A DNA stretch of 64,000 nucleotides, taken from the NCBI RefSeq assembly GCF_001078595.1, contig NZ_LFTY01000001.1, positions 51,829 to 115,828 of the forward strand, in the 5' to 3' direction. This document shows positions 1 through 9,385 of this stretch, in pieces. The notes beneath the pieces were generated by a model. The model ran no database searches. It was not told the origin of the DNA and saw nothing but the letters and a program-made list of their open reading frames with translations. How positions within the stretch are numbered: position 1 is the stretch's first letter; each line of letters starts with the position of its first letter. Source of the DNA: Candidatus Rhodobacter oscarellae. Its GTDB lineage: Bacteria > Pseudomonadota > Alphaproteobacteria > Rhodobacterales > Rhodobacteraceae. The position numbers were made by a program, and so were the translations under genes.

Positions 1-1
1 G

Positions 2-271
2 GCCTCCGGCGCGTTTGCCGAGCTGCTAAACGAGCGCTTCGCCGAGTGGGGCCTGACCAAGGCCGAGCGCGACGTGGCGCTCTTTGCGATCAAGGGGCTC
101 AGCCTGCAAGAGATCGCGCAGATGCGCAACACCTCCGAGGGCACGGTGAAGGCGCAGACCAACGCGATCTATCGCAAGGCCGGGGTGAACGGGCGGCCGC
201 AGCTGCTCAGCGTATTCATCGAGGATCTGCTGGCCGACCCGCTGGTCGAGGGCGAATCCCCCGCCGAGTAG
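2..271 (+). CDS. LuxR-type HTH regulator, C-terminal part (cut by window start)
   Basis: Only the last 89 residues are inside the window; the reading frame is open to the left edge. The visible part has the LuxR/FixJ helix-turn-helix pattern: a first helix ending in LTKAERDVALFAIKG, the SLQEIAQMRNTSEGTVKAQ turn and recognition helix, then TNAIYRKAGV. The tail ends in an acidic GESPAE stretch. The protein should bind DNA as a transcription regulator, but any sensory or receiver domain lies upstream of the window, so the signal cannot be named. It converges on the TIGR02302-type gene with only four bases between the two stop codons. Confidence 0.8.
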   Translation, partial: ASGAFAELLNERFAEWGLTKAERDVALFAIKGLSLQEIAQMRNTSEGTVKAQTNAIYRKAGVNGRPQLLSVFIEDLLADPLVEGESPAE

Positions 272-275
272 GCCG

Positions 276-2910
276 CTAGAACCGGTCCAGCAGGCGGCGC
301 AGGTAGTCCAGCTCTGCTTCGGGGCGCGTCTGGTCGCCCGAGCGGCGCCGGATCTCATCCAGCAAATCACGCGCCCGGCGATAGACGTCATCGCCCTGCA
401 AGAGCTGTTCGTCCGTGCTGACGGTGCCGTTATTGCCGGGCTCGCGGCCCAGCGGGTCCACGGGCCGGTTCGCTTGGCGGTTGCCGAAAGCGTCGCCCTG
501 CTGACCGGGCCGCTGTTGTTGCTGCTGCTGGGCCAGCGCCTCGCCGAGGTTGCGCATGCCCTCGCGCAGGGCCTCGATGGCCTCGGACTGGTTATCAAGC
601 GCCCCGGCGAGGTCATTCTCGCGCAGGTCCTGCTCGGCGTCGTCCATCGAGCGGCCCGCGCGGCCCAGGGCCTCGCGCGCGGCGTCGCCCTCGGGTGTGC
701 CCGCGCCGGGCATGTTGCCCTGCTGCCGGCCAAGCTCTTGGCGCAGCGCGCGCTGCCGCTCGGCAAGCTGTCCGCGGCTCATGCCAGAGCGGTCCCCCTG
801 CCCTGGCGCCTGCTCGCCCTCTTGACCCTGGCCTTGGCCCTGGCCGAACTGCTGGCCCTCGCCCTGCTGGCCGCCCTGGCCGGGCTGCTCGCCGTTCTGG
901 CCGGTCTCGCCCGGCTGCTGGCCGGGCTGCTGTTGGCCGGGCTGTTGGCCCTGCTGGTTGAATTGCTCTTGCAGGTCGCCAAAGGTCTCGTCCGAAAGCT
1001 CCTGCTGCTGGCGCAGAGTGTCCGCGAGCCCCTCCATCGCCTCTTGGCCCTCGCCCTGGCCCTGGTTCTGGGTGATCTGGGCGTTCTCCATGAACTCCAT
1101 GAGTTGGTCGAGCAGCTCCTGCGCCTCGTCCATGCGGCCCTGTTCCATCAGCTCTTGGATGCGGTCCATCAGCTCTTGCATCTGCTGCTGATCCATCGCG
1201 AACTGGTCTTGGTTCTGTCCCTGGTCGGGCTGGTCGGCGTTCTCCTGGTTTTGCTCGCCCTGCTGCTCGGCCAGTTGTTGCATGTAGTCGCGCATCGCCT
1301 CGCGCAGCTCTTGCATCAGCTCGGCGATCTCCTCGTCGGTGGCGCCGTTGCGCATCGCCTCTTGCAGGCGCTCGCGGGCCTCGTCGAGCCGCGCCTTGGC
1401 GTCCGCAAGGCTGCCGTCCTCGATCAGGATGGCGACGTCCCACAGCGCCTGGGCCAGCTCCTCGACCTGGTCGTCATTCATCACTTCAAACCGCGCCAGC
1501 GCCTCGATCCGGCGCAGCACCACGCGCAGCTTGAGATAGGCGGTCTCCTGGTCGAACACCTCGTCGGGGCGGTGGCTGATCGCGCGCAGCACCTGCGCGA
1601 TGCGCGTGCCGTTCTGGCGGTTCCACAGAAGGTCGCGGCGCTGCTCGATGATGGCGCCGGCCAGCGGGTCAAAGAACCGCCGTCCAGGCAGGATGCCAAG
1701 CTGCGGGGTCGAGGCCCCCTCTTGGCCTAGGGCGTCCAGGGCATAAAAGTCCAGCCGCACCGGCAGGGTCGCCCATGGGTGCTGGCTGAGATTGTCGATC
1801 AGAGTTTCTTCGAACTCCGCGCGGTCACCAGAGATGGTGATCGGCAGGTCCAGAGTGATCACTTCGCGCGGCTCGGGGTCCAGCACCAGCCCATGGCGCC
1901 GGTCAATCGAGTCCATGTCCAGCGAGATCTCGGCCCGCCCCGCCACAACGCCGTAATCGTCCCGGGCAACAAAGCTCTGGCGCATCTCGCCGCCCAGGCC
2001 CCGCGTGGGCGCGCCCAGGATCTCGATTGTCGGCGTCGCGTCATCCAGGACTGTGATCTCCCAGGAAGCGCCGCCGGGCCCGGCGATCTCCAGCCAGCCT
2101 GCCCGATTGCGCGATCTCAAAGCTCTGGGTGTCCTCTGCGGCACTAGGCAGGTCGCCTAACCGGCCCGAGACCGTTTCGGCCACGGTCAGCGCGCCCACC
2201 TCGCCATAGAGACGGATGGTCAGGCGGCTGGCCTCGGGCACCTCAAAGGTGCCGGGCTTGATGTCGTTAAGATAGATCGACGGCTTGCCGGTATAGGCGG
2301 GCGGCTCGATCCAGCCCTCCCAGGCGGGGCCCGTCGCCAGCGCCGCGGGCCCAAGGCCCGGCGTCATCTCGGCAACCGAGGCCACCCGCAGCACCGATCC
2401 AAAGAGCAGCGCCATCGCCAAGGCCAGCACCGCGACATACCGCAATGCAAACGGGTCGCGGTCGGCCACGCGCAGGTCGGGTTCTACCGCCCGCGCCGTC
2501 GCCGCGCGCTCGGCCATGCGTTTGACATGCGCCCGCCAGACCGCCTCGGACGCGCCGTCGCCAGCGCCAACGGCCTGCGTATCACCCAAAGTCGTCAGCG
2601 GCCGCCCCGGCATGGTCCTATCCAGCCGGTCCAGCGCCTCGTCGCGGCCCGGCATCCGGAACCGCCGAGCACCCCAGAACAGCGCCGCGCCCGCGCCCAG
2701 CACCGCAAGGACCGCACCGGCCCAGACGGCCTCCAGCGGCAACAGATCATGCAGCCCCAGCATCAGCGCCGAAATAGCGACGAAGATCACGCTCCATAGC
2801 GGCCAGAAGGCGCGCGTCGCGCGCTCGGCCACCATGCCCAGCCGCGTCAGGCCCAAAGGCCAGCGGACCGATTGGAAGGCGTCGTTGACGGGGTCGTTGC
2901 TACCGCGCAT
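276..2910 (-). pseudogene. TIGR02302/DUF4175-type membrane protein, frameshifted
   Basis: Two minus-strand frames make one protein of about 875 residues, close to the family's usual length. The N-terminal part (from 2910) has two membrane segments near residues 35-80 and a third near 155-175. The C-terminal part (to 276) is a long Gln/Gly-rich, coiled-coil-like region ending in RRLLDRF. The frames overlap at 2041-2144, and the family-like reading passes from SFEIAQSG to AGWLEIAG near 2095-2110, which needs a one-base shift. This may be a true mutation or a base-calling error. The function of the family is unknown to me. It lies 35 bp downstream of lysA, in the same direction, as in related Rhodobacterales. 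Confidence 0.75.
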
Positions 2911-2945
2911 GCACCGCTACTTTCGTGGCACGCGGGGAATCCGCG

Positions 2946-4211
2946 TCACATCCACTCTGGGATGATATCGCGATTGATCATTTCGTCAAAGGTCGGGCGT
3001 GGCCTAATGACGGCAAATTGATGCTCATGCACCAGAACCTCTGGGACCATTGGTCGCGAATTGTACTCGCTGCTCATTACCGCACCGTAAGCGCCCGCCG
3101 AGCGGAAGGCCACCAGGTCCCCCGCGCCGACCTTGGCCATGGCGCGCCGCTTGGCGAAGGTGTCCCCCGATTCGCAGACCGGGCCGACGATGTCATAGGT
3201 GGCGGGCTCGGCGCCCGGCGCCGGCTCGATCACCGGGATCACCTCGTGATAGCTGTCATACATCGCGGGTCGGATAAGGTCGTTCATCGCGGCATCCAGG
3301 ATCAGGAACTGACGGTCCTCGCCCTCTTTGACGAAGATCACCTTGCTCACCAGCAGCCCCGCGTTGCCCGCGATCAGGCGTCCGGGCTCGATCTCGACCT
3401 CGACGTCAAGATGACCGACCTTTTCCTTGATGAGATTGCAGAACTCGATGGGCAGCGGTGGCGCTTCATTGGAGCGCTCATAGGGGATGCCCAGCCCGCC
3501 ACCCAGGTCCAGGCGGCGGATGTCGTGCCCATCAGCGCGCAGCGCCTCGGTCAGCGAGACCACCAGGTCGAAGGCCTCGGCAAAGGGCGTCAGGTCGGTC
3601 AGCTGCGAGCCGATATGGCAGTCGATCCCGATCACTTCCAGCCCCGGCAGGGCGGCGGCCTGCGCGTAGACCTCGCGCGCACGGCTGATGGGGATGCCGA
3701 ACTTGTTCTCGGATTTGCCGGTGGCGATCTTGGCGTGGGTCTTGGCGTCCACATCGGGGTTCACGCGGATGGTGACGGGCACCGTCGCGCCAAGGCTCGT
3801 GGCGACCTCGCTGAGCAAGAGCATCTCGGGCTCGCTCTCTAGGTTGAACTGCCGGATGCCGCCCTGGATGGCCAGGGCCATCTCCTCGCGGGTCTTGCCG
3901 ACGCCGGAGAAGACGATCTTCTCGCCCGGCACGCCCGCGGCCTTGGCGCGCAGATATTCCCCGCCCGAGACCACGTCCATGCCCGCGCCCGCCTCGGCCA
4001 GCACCTTCAGCACCGCCTGGTTCGAGTTCGCTTTCATCGCGTAGCAGACCAGGTGGTCGAGCCCCGCCAGCCCCTCGTCGAACAACCGGAAATGGCGCGT
4101 CAGCGTGGCGGTGGAGTACAAATAGAACGGCGTGCCCACCGCTGCGGCAATCTCGGGCAGCGGCACGTCCTCGGCGTGCAAGACGCCGTCGCGGTAGAGA
4201 AAATGGTCCAT
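2946..4211 (-). CDS. lysA: diaminopimelate decarboxylase
   Basis: This is the last step of lysine synthesis: PLP-dependent decarboxylation of meso-diaminopimelate in the cytoplasm. The 421 residues match the family length. The pyridoxal-lysine motif YAMKAN places the Schiff-base lysine at K60. HIGSQ, the GGGLGIPY phosphate-binding loop and the CESGDTF substrate loop with its catalytic cysteine are all present. The start MDHFLYRDGVLHAEDVPL fits LysA N-termini. It is in a same-strand run with argH and the lipoprotein upstream and the TIGR02302-type gene downstream. I see no lysine riboswitch in the 123-bp gap before the start. Confidence 0.96.
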   Translation of the reverse strand: MDHFLYRDGVLHAEDVPLPEIAAAVGTPFYLYSTATLTRHFRLFDEGLAGLDHLVCYAMKANSNQAVLKVLAEAGAGMDVVSGGEYLRAKAAGVPGEKIVFSGVGKTREEMALAIQGGIRQFNLESEPEMLLLSEVATSLGATVPVTIRVNPDVDAKTHAKIATGKSENKFGIPISRAREVYAQAAALPGLEVIGIDCHIGSQLTDLTPFAEAFDLVVSLTEALRADGHDIRRLDLGGGLGIPYERSNEAPPLPIEFCNLIKEKVGHLDVEVEIEPGRLIAGNAGLLVSKVIFVKEGEDRQFLILDAAMNDLIRPAMYDSYHEVIPVIEPAPGAEPATYDIVGPVCESGDTFAKRRAMAKVGAGDLVAFRSAGAYGAVMSSEYNSRPMVPEVLVHEHQFAVIRPRPTFDEMINRDIIPEWM

Positions 4212-4334
4212 CCGGGCGTCTTATCGCGCTGAGGCAGACACGCAACCCCCCTCCTTCTGCGGTTTAGAAATATCCCGAGGAGGCGCCGCTCCGTGCGCGC
4301 CGTTGTTTCCAACCTAAATGGCCGCGCTAGCGGG

Positions 4335-4649
4335 TTAAACCTTGCGCGTCCGCAGGAACAGATAGAGCGGCAAACCGCAGCTCACCCCGATGCAAAACGT
4401 CGCCGGGATCGCCACCAGCGCCAGCCAGTTGCGGCGCACCCAGGTCTCGGCGATCACCCAGACGGTCAAAGCGATGGCCGCGATGGTCAGATCCCACACC
4501 AGCCCGTGGCTGGAGGCGTTCACATACCACGCATCCATCAGCCCGCCCAACCCCGTACCCTCCGCGCGCATGTAGCTGACGAAGTAGTACATCGGATGGA
4601 TCGCGCCCCATACGGCCAGGGCAAGGTAGATGAACCTAAGCGGGGACAT
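4335..4649 (-). CDS. DUF2834 small membrane protein
   Basis: A protein of 104 residues with three predicted membrane helices: LRFIYLALAVWGAIHP, LTIAAIALTVWVIAE and a final segment around LVAIPATFCIGVSCG. The pattern, including the HPMYYFVSYM loop, matches the DUF2834 family, whose role is not known. A longer open frame runs upstream to 4916, but it crosses the palindromic repeats of the intergenic region, so I start at MSPLRFIYLALAVWG, where the hydrophobic protein begins. The neighbour downstream is lysA, 123 bp away. Confidence 0.75.
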   Translation of the reverse strand: MSPLRFIYLALAVWGAIHPMYYFVSYMRAEGTGLGGLMDAWYVNASSHGLVWDLTIAAIALTVWVIAETWVRRNWLALVAIPATFCIGVSCGLPLYLFLRTRKV

Positions 4650-4745
4650 GAGGCGTGGCTCCTGAATTCGCAGCCCCAAGTGTTCCCGGAAGCACGGCAG
4701 GATACAAGGGGCAGCTTTTGGACTCGACCGGACCTTGGCACGAGA

Positions 4746-4887
4746 CAATTTTCTTGCAAGAAAATTGCGAAACTCTTGCAAGAGTTTCTTCAGCGCGCCC
4801 CGAAATGATTCTTCTATCGCAACCTCTTTCCGGCGCGCGGGGCCACTTTCCTTGGAAGGAAAGTGCAAATCTCTTGCAAGAGATTTG
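4746..4887. repeat. cluster of four palindromic intergenic repeats
   Basis: Four inverted repeats fall within 142 bp. Those at 4746-4767 (22 bp, arm CAATTTTCTTG), 4769-4788 (20 bp, arm GAAACTCTTG) and 4866-4887 (22 bp, arm CAAATCTCTTG) are perfect and centred on TTGCAA. The one at 4844-4865 has 10-bp arms CACTTTCCTT/AAGGAAAGTG around GG. The flanking arms differ while the CTTG|CAAG core is kept. They fill a 461-bp gap (4650-5110) between the DUF2834 gene and the lipoprotein gene. I see no other gene there. Confidence 0.85.
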
Positions 4888-5110
4888 GCGCGCGCAAGGC
4901 CCGCTTCAGGCCACAAGAGATCTGCCCATCACTCCGATAAGCGGACAAACTCCCAAAGCGACGTCGCACGCTTAGCTCACCAAAACCCGCCATCGGTTTT
5001 GTCCATGAAATTGGGCGTTTGACAGCTAATCTGAAACCGCACAGCAAAATCAACGCGCGTATCTGTAAAACAAAGAAAACACGCTGAAAATCAAACCCGA
5101 CCGAAGCGGT

Positions 5111-5269
5111 CTAGAAGTAAGCGGACGGATCGATCTCGTCGATGCTGCGGATGTTCTCTGGGTTTTCCTCGCCCGGCGGCACCGGGGGGGCGTCCACGCC
5201 GCAGGCGGACAGCATTAGGATCGCGGCCCACAGGGTCGCCGCCCTCTTCACCCCAAACGCTCTTTCCAT
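5111..5269 (-). CDS. small lipoprotein next to argH
   Basis: A 52-residue protein. The start [20 protein letters not shown] is a positively charged n-region plus hydrophobic core, followed by the lipobox L-S-A-C with C23 as the lipidation site. The mature part is short, Pro- and Glu-rich ([20 protein letters not shown]) and ends in SAYF. The gene starts inside the 3' end of argH (22-bp overlap), so it is probably translated from the same message. A small lipoprotein at this place is common beside argH in Rhodobacterales. Its function is unknown. Confidence 0.75.
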   Translation of the reverse strand: MERAFGVKRAATLWAAILMLSACGVDAPPVPPGEENPENIRSIDEIDPSAYF

Positions 5270-6654
5270 GTCGCCACCTGCTCTCTTACGCGCGCCGGGG
5301 CGGTCCCGCCAAAGGTCGTCCGGCTCGCGACCGAATTATGCACGCCCAGGACCTCAAATACACCCTCTTTGATGTCCGCATGCACCGATTGCATCTCCGC
5401 CAGGCTCAGGTCCGGCAGGTCGCAGCCCTTTCCCTCGGCCATGGCCACAAGGGCGCCGGTGACGTGGTGGGCGTCGCGGAAGGGCATGCCCAGCGCGCGC
5501 ACCAGCCAGTCGGCGAGGTCTGTCGCCGTCGAGAACCCGGTGGCCGCGGCAGCCTCCAGCGCCTCGGTCTGCGCCACCATGTCCTTGGCCATGCCCTCCA
5601 TCGCCGCCAGAGCCAGCATCAGCGAATCCGCGGCGTCAAAGACCTGCTCTTTGTCCTCCTGCATGTCCTTGGAATAGGTCAGCGGCAGGCCCTTCATCAC
5701 GGTAAACAGCCCCACCATCGCGCCCATGATGCGCCCGATCTTGGCGCGCAGCAGCTCGGCGGCGTCTGGGTTGCGCTTTTGCGGCATGATCGAGGACCCG
5801 GTCGAGAACCCGTCCGACAGGCGCACGAACCGGAACTGCGCCGAGGACCAGATCACCAGCTCTTCGGCCAGGCGCGACAGATGCATCGCGCAGATCGAGG
5901 CGTTGGCCAGGAACTCCAAAGCAAAGTCGCGGTCGGCGACCGCGTCCAGCGAATTCGCCATCGGCCGGTCGAACCGCAAAGCCTCGGCCGTCATCTGCCG
6001 ATCAATCGGAAAGCCCGTGCCCGCAAGGGCGGCAGCGCCCAGGGGAGACTCGTTCATCCGCGCCCGCGCGTCCCGGAACCGCGACACGTCGCGGCCAAAC
6101 ATCTCGACATAGGCCAGCATGTGATGGCCCCAGGTCACCGGCTGCGCCACCTGCAGATGGGTGAAGCCCGGCATGACCCAGTCGGCCCCGGCCTCGGCCT
6201 GCGCCACCAGGGCGCGCATCAAGGCCTCCAGCCCGTCGATGGCCGCGTCCACCTGGTCGCGCACCCACATGCGGAAATCCAAGGCGACCTGGTCATTGCG
6301 CGAACGCCCGGTGTGCAAGCGCCCCGCGGGCGCGCCGATCAGCGCCTTCAGGCGGGCCTCCACATTCATGTGGATGTCCTCCAAAGCGGCGGAGAACTGA
6401 AACGTCCCGCCCTCGATTTCTGACAAGACCGTGAGCAGCCCTTCCCGGATCGCCTCTGCATCGCTATCGGTGATGATGCCCGTGGCGGCCAGCATGGCGG
6501 CATGGGCGCGAGAGCCCTCGATGTCCTGGGCCGCCATCCGCTTGTCAAAACCGATCGAGGCATTAATTGCCTCCATGATCGCGTCCGGACCAGCGGCAAA
6601 GCGGCCGCCCCACATCATGTTTGATTGGGGGGCATTGGAACTCTTGTCTGTCAC
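5248..6654 (-). CDS. argH: argininosuccinate lyase
   Basis: Splits argininosuccinate into arginine and fumarate, the last step of arginine synthesis. The 468 residues fit the family. The fumarase/aspartase superfamily signature [12 protein letters not shown] is intact and carries the catalytic serine loop. NMMWGGRF near the start and the [18 protein letters not shown] substrate loop are typical of ArgH. The start codon lies 22 bp from the divergent TlpA-like start, so both promoters must be compact or overlap the opposite gene. The 3' end overlaps the small lipoprotein gene. Confidence 0.97.
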   Translation of the reverse strand: MTDKSSNAPQSNMMWGGRFAAGPDAIMEAINASIGFDKRMAAQDIEGSRAHAAMLAATGIITDSDAEAIREGLLTVLSEIEGGTFQFSAALEDIHMNVEARLKALIGAPAGRLHTGRSRNDQVALDFRMWVRDQVDAAIDGLEALMRALVAQAEAGADWVMPGFTHLQVAQPVTWGHHMLAYVEMFGRDVSRFRDARARMNESPLGAAALAGTGFPIDRQMTAEALRFDRPMANSLDAVADRDFALEFLANASICAMHLSRLAEELVIWSSAQFRFVRLSDGFSTGSSIMPQKRNPDAAELLRAKIGRIMGAMVGLFTVMKGLPLTYSKDMQEDKEQVFDAADSLMLALAAMEGMAKDMVAQTEALEAAAATGFSTATDLADWLVRALGMPFRDAHHVTGALVAMAEGKGCDLPDLSLAEMQSVHADIKEGVFEVLGVHNSVASRTTFGGTAPARVREQVATWKERLG

Positions 6655-6676
6655 GTCTTTGACCTCGGAGATAAAT

Positions 6677-7249
6677 ATGCGTCTTCTTCGCCTCGCCGCC
6701 CTCTACACCGCGCTCGCATTAGGTGCAAATGCCAGCGCGACGACTTCTTTCGCCGATCCCGCGCTAGAGGCGCTGCGCGAGGGCGGCATGAAAAAGCTGA
6801 TCTTCCATGCCGAGCCCAAGCCCGTCTCGGACGCGGTTTTCCTGCACGAGGACGGTTCCGAGATAACCCTGGCGGATCTGGCCGGCAAGTATACCGTGCT
6901 GAACTTCTGGGCGACCTGGTGCGCGCCCTGCCGGCACGAGATGCCTTCGCTGAACGCGCTTGGCAACGAATTCAACGGCGACACATTCCAGGTCGTCACC
7001 ATCGCCACCGGGCGCAACAAGCCCGCCGCCATCGACCGCTTCTTTGACGAGGCCGAGATCGATGTGCTGCCGAAACACACCGATGCCAAGCAGACGCTGG
7101 CGCGGGGAATGGCGGTGCTGGGTCTGCCGATCACGGTGATCCTGGATCCCGACGGCCAAGAGATCGCCCGCCTGCGAGGCGATGCGGACTGGTACTCGGA
7201 CAGCGCGCGCGCCATCGTCGCCGCGATGATCGCGCCCCCGGAGAGCTGA
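6677..7249 (+). CDS. TlpA/ResA-like thioredoxin-fold protein, exported
   Basis: A 190-residue periplasmic thiol:disulfide protein. The first about 22 residues ([20 protein letters not shown]) are a signal peptide or membrane anchor. The thioredoxin domain follows with the WCAPC redox motif (C82 and C85), the LNFWATWC strand before it and a cis-proline loop at GLPIT. The frame is open further upstream, but the ATG at 6677 gives the signal peptide and avoids overlapping the divergent argH. Proteins of this type keep cysteines reduced for cytochrome c maturation or similar tasks. The specific partner cannot be told here. Confidence 0.88.
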   Translation: MRLLRLAALYTALALGANASATTSFADPALEALREGGMKKLIFHAEPKPVSDAVFLHEDGSEITLADLAGKYTVLNFWATWCAPCRHEMPSLNALGNEFNGDTFQVVTIATGRNKPAAIDRFFDEAEIDVLPKHTDAKQTLARGMAVLGLPITVILDPDGQEIARLRGDADWYSDSARAIVAAMIAPPES

Positions 7250-7478
7250 TATCATCCCCTTGGCGCCCGGCCTATGACCTGAGGGATCAGATAGCGGCGG
7301 GACGCGGGCAACCTCTTGACCGTCTTGGCGCGCTGCCAAAGGCGTAGCAGCGGCTGTTTCTAAGTTCCGGCAATCACCCCAAAAACGGCCCAATTCTCCC
7401 CAAGGTTGACCACATTCCTCTGAGATAACCAAGCTGAGGCAAACCAGAGGTGGCGGTCCAGAAGGGGCCGACAGAGAC

Positions 7479-8648
7479 ATGTTGGCATTTCTAACGCTTG
7501 TGAGCATCGCGGCCGCCGGGATTGGCGCAGATGCATTCTTGTCGTCCCTCGACGAACAAAACGCCGAAGACGAAAACGGCCTGGATCCCAACTCGAACGC
7601 ATTCGGCAACGCGCAGTCAATCGGCCACCAGATCCCAGGGACATCCATGGACGACATCATCTTCGGCACATCCGGTGACGAAGTGATCATGGGCATGGAA
7701 GGGCATGACAGCATTGAAGGCACCGGTGGTCACGACACGCTTTTTGGCAACTCGCAGGGCGATACTCTGATCGGCAATGACGGGGATGACTCCATCCGCG
7801 GCGGCAGCGGCAATGATAGCCTTTCCGGTGGTTTGGGCGATGATACTCTGCGCGGCGGAACGGGCAACGATCTTGCCAGCGGCGGCGACGGCAACGACTA
7901 TGTGAACGGCTTTACCGGCAATGATACTCTGCTAGGTGGCGACGGCAACGACTCGATCCGTGGCGGCGGCGGCAACGATAGCCTGAGCGGCGGCCTGGGT
8001 TGGGACACGTTGCGCGGCGGCCTTGGCGACGACACGCTGGAAGGCAACGCTGGCAACGATATGCTCAGCGGGTTCGACGGGGCCGACACCCTACGAGGCG
8101 GTGACGGCGAGGATACCATACGAGGCGGTGCTGGCGCGGATCTGCTGAATGGCGGCGGAAATAACGACTGGCTGCGCGGGCAAAGCGGCAACGACACGCT
8201 CTATGGCGGCCTCGGCGCGGACACGCTGTCCGGCGAGGGCGGCAATGACGTGCTGATCGGTGTATCGGATGCCGATGGCAACCTGATCGTGGACGCGACC
8301 GATACGGACGGCGCTGACACGCTGGACGGCGGCGCGGGCGACGACAGCATCTTGATGGGCAGCGGCGACGCGGCCTTGGGCGGCGCGGGCGCCGACACGT
8401 TCTCGTCGGGCACTTTCGTGGACGAGAACGACCTGCCCGTGGTGCAGGATTTCGACCCCGCCGAGGACGGAATTGCCATCCTCTACGATCCCAGCACGAC
8501 AACCAGCACCGACGTCACTCTGGATACTGTGCCGGGCACATCGGATGTGATTGTGGCCTTCAATGGGACGCCGGTCATGACCGTGCTCAATGGCAGCGGC
8601 GCGGTGTCCGCAAGCAGCGTCACCCTGGTGCCCACTCAGATACAGTAA
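7479..8648 (+). CDS. RTX-type calcium-binding repeat protein
   Basis: A 389-residue protein made mostly of glycine/aspartate nonapeptides (pattern GGxGxDxLx), at least about 20 copies between residues 60 and 290, which form a calcium-binding parallel beta-roll. The short hydrophobic start MLAFLTLVSIAAAGIGADAF is anchor-like. The C-terminal about 90 residues are repeat-poor with alternating hydrophobics and end in TLVPTQIQ, as in type I secretion substrates of roseobacters. No enzymatic domain is visible, so a surface or matrix role is the likeliest. No ABC exporter gene is nearby. Two blocks of about 27 residues are near-identical internal duplicates. Confidence 0.85.
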   Translation: MLAFLTLVSIAAAGIGADAFLSSLDEQNAEDENGLDPNSNAFGNAQSIGHQIPGTSMDDIIFGTSGDEVIMGMEGHDSIEGTGGHDTLFGNSQGDTLIGNDGDDSIRGGSGNDSLSGGLGDDTLRGGTGNDLASGGDGNDYVNGFTGNDTLLGGDGNDSIRGGGGNDSLSGGLGWDTLRGGLGDDTLEGNAGNDMLSGFDGADTLRGGDGEDTIRGGAGADLLNGGGNNDWLRGQSGNDTLYGGLGADTLSGEGGNDVLIGVSDADGNLIVDATDTDGADTLDGGAGDDSILMGSGDAALGGAGADTFSSGTFVDENDLPVVQDFDPAEDGIAILYDPSTTTSTDVTLDTVPGTSDVIVAFNGTPVMTVLNGSGAVSASSVTLVPTQIQ

Positions 8649-8673
8649 CAGAGGTTTTCTGGGCGGCGGCGCC

Positions 8674-9261
8674 TTAGGTCGCTAGTTTCGGCGCGGCCAG
8701 CGCCGCGCAGGCTTCACGACGTGGGCAGCCGAGCACGTGATCATTGACCAGCCCGCAGGCCTGCATCCAGGCGTACACGATCGTGGGCCCGCAGAACCGA
8801 AACCCCGCCTTTTTGAGCGCCTTCGAAAGCGCCTTTGATTCCTCGGTCTCGGCGGGCACGTCCGCGGTGCTCTGCCAGGCATTTTGGATCGGCGCGCCGC
8901 CCACATGGCGCCAGCAGAATGCGCTGAAGCCCTCGGTCTCTTCGATGTCGATCCAGGCGCGGGCGTTGCCAATGGTGGCCTCGATCTTGCCGCGGTGGCG
9001 CACGATGCCTTCGTCCTGCAAGAGCCGCACGACCTCGGGCTCTGCCCATTGAGCGATCACGCGCGGGTCGAACCCCTCGAAGGCGGCCCGGAAATTGTCC
9101 CGCTTGCGCAGGATCGTTATCCAGGAGAGGCCCGCCTGGAACCCATCAAGGATGAGCTTCTCCCAAAGCGCACGCGCGTCGTATTCGGGCACCCCCCATT
9201 CGGTGTCGTGATACGCGATATAAAGCGGGTCTGTCCCCGGCCAGGTGCAGCTCTCAGGCAT
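8674..9261 (-). CDS. tag: DNA-3-methyladenine glycosylase I
   Basis: Removes 3-methyladenine from alkylated DNA, the first step of base excision repair. The 195 residues match Tag. The N-terminus has CTWPGTDPLYIAYHDTEWG, with the cysteine and histidine of the zinc site, and the C-terminus supplies the other pair in NDHVLGC. The core motif FQAGLSWITILRKR is typical. The tail-to-tail gap to the RTX gene is only about 25 bp. Confidence 0.95.
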   Translation of the reverse strand: MPESCTWPGTDPLYIAYHDTEWGVPEYDARALWEKLILDGFQAGLSWITILRKRDNFRAAFEGFDPRVIAQWAEPEVVRLLQDEGIVRHRGKIEATIGNARAWIDIEETEGFSAFCWRHVGGAPIQNAWQSTADVPAETEESKALSKALKKAGFRFCGPTIVYAWMQACGLVNDHVLGCPRREACAALAAPKLAT

Positions 9262-9385
9262 CTCGGTCCCTCCGAAGATCAGTTGCTGTCAATTTTAAGG
9301 GGATATCCAGCAGAACAAAACGCGAAAATTAGGAACTTGTTTATTGAATGCGTTCAGTATGCGCCCAAGACAACGGGAGTAACTG

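Noticed and set aside
474..1730. 418-codon plus-strand open frame rich in Leu and Ala
   Set aside because: It is the complement of the Gln/Gly-rich part of the TIGR02302-type gene; the repetitive CAG/CTG codons create a stop-free shadow. No ribosome-binding site or family motif.
4212..4334. Lysine riboswitch before lysA
   Set aside because: No conserved lysine-box pattern was visible; the gap is only 123 bp and contains nothing recognisable.
4650..4916. N-terminal extension of the DUF2834 protein
   Set aside because: Codons lie in the palindromic repeat cluster and give charged low-complexity sequence; the hydrophobic family start is at 4649.
7700..8260. CRISPR-like or tandem DNA repeats
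   Set aside because: The periodicity is codon-based and matches RTX nonapeptides in one open frame; no identical spaced repeats. No CRISPR array was seen anywhere in the window.
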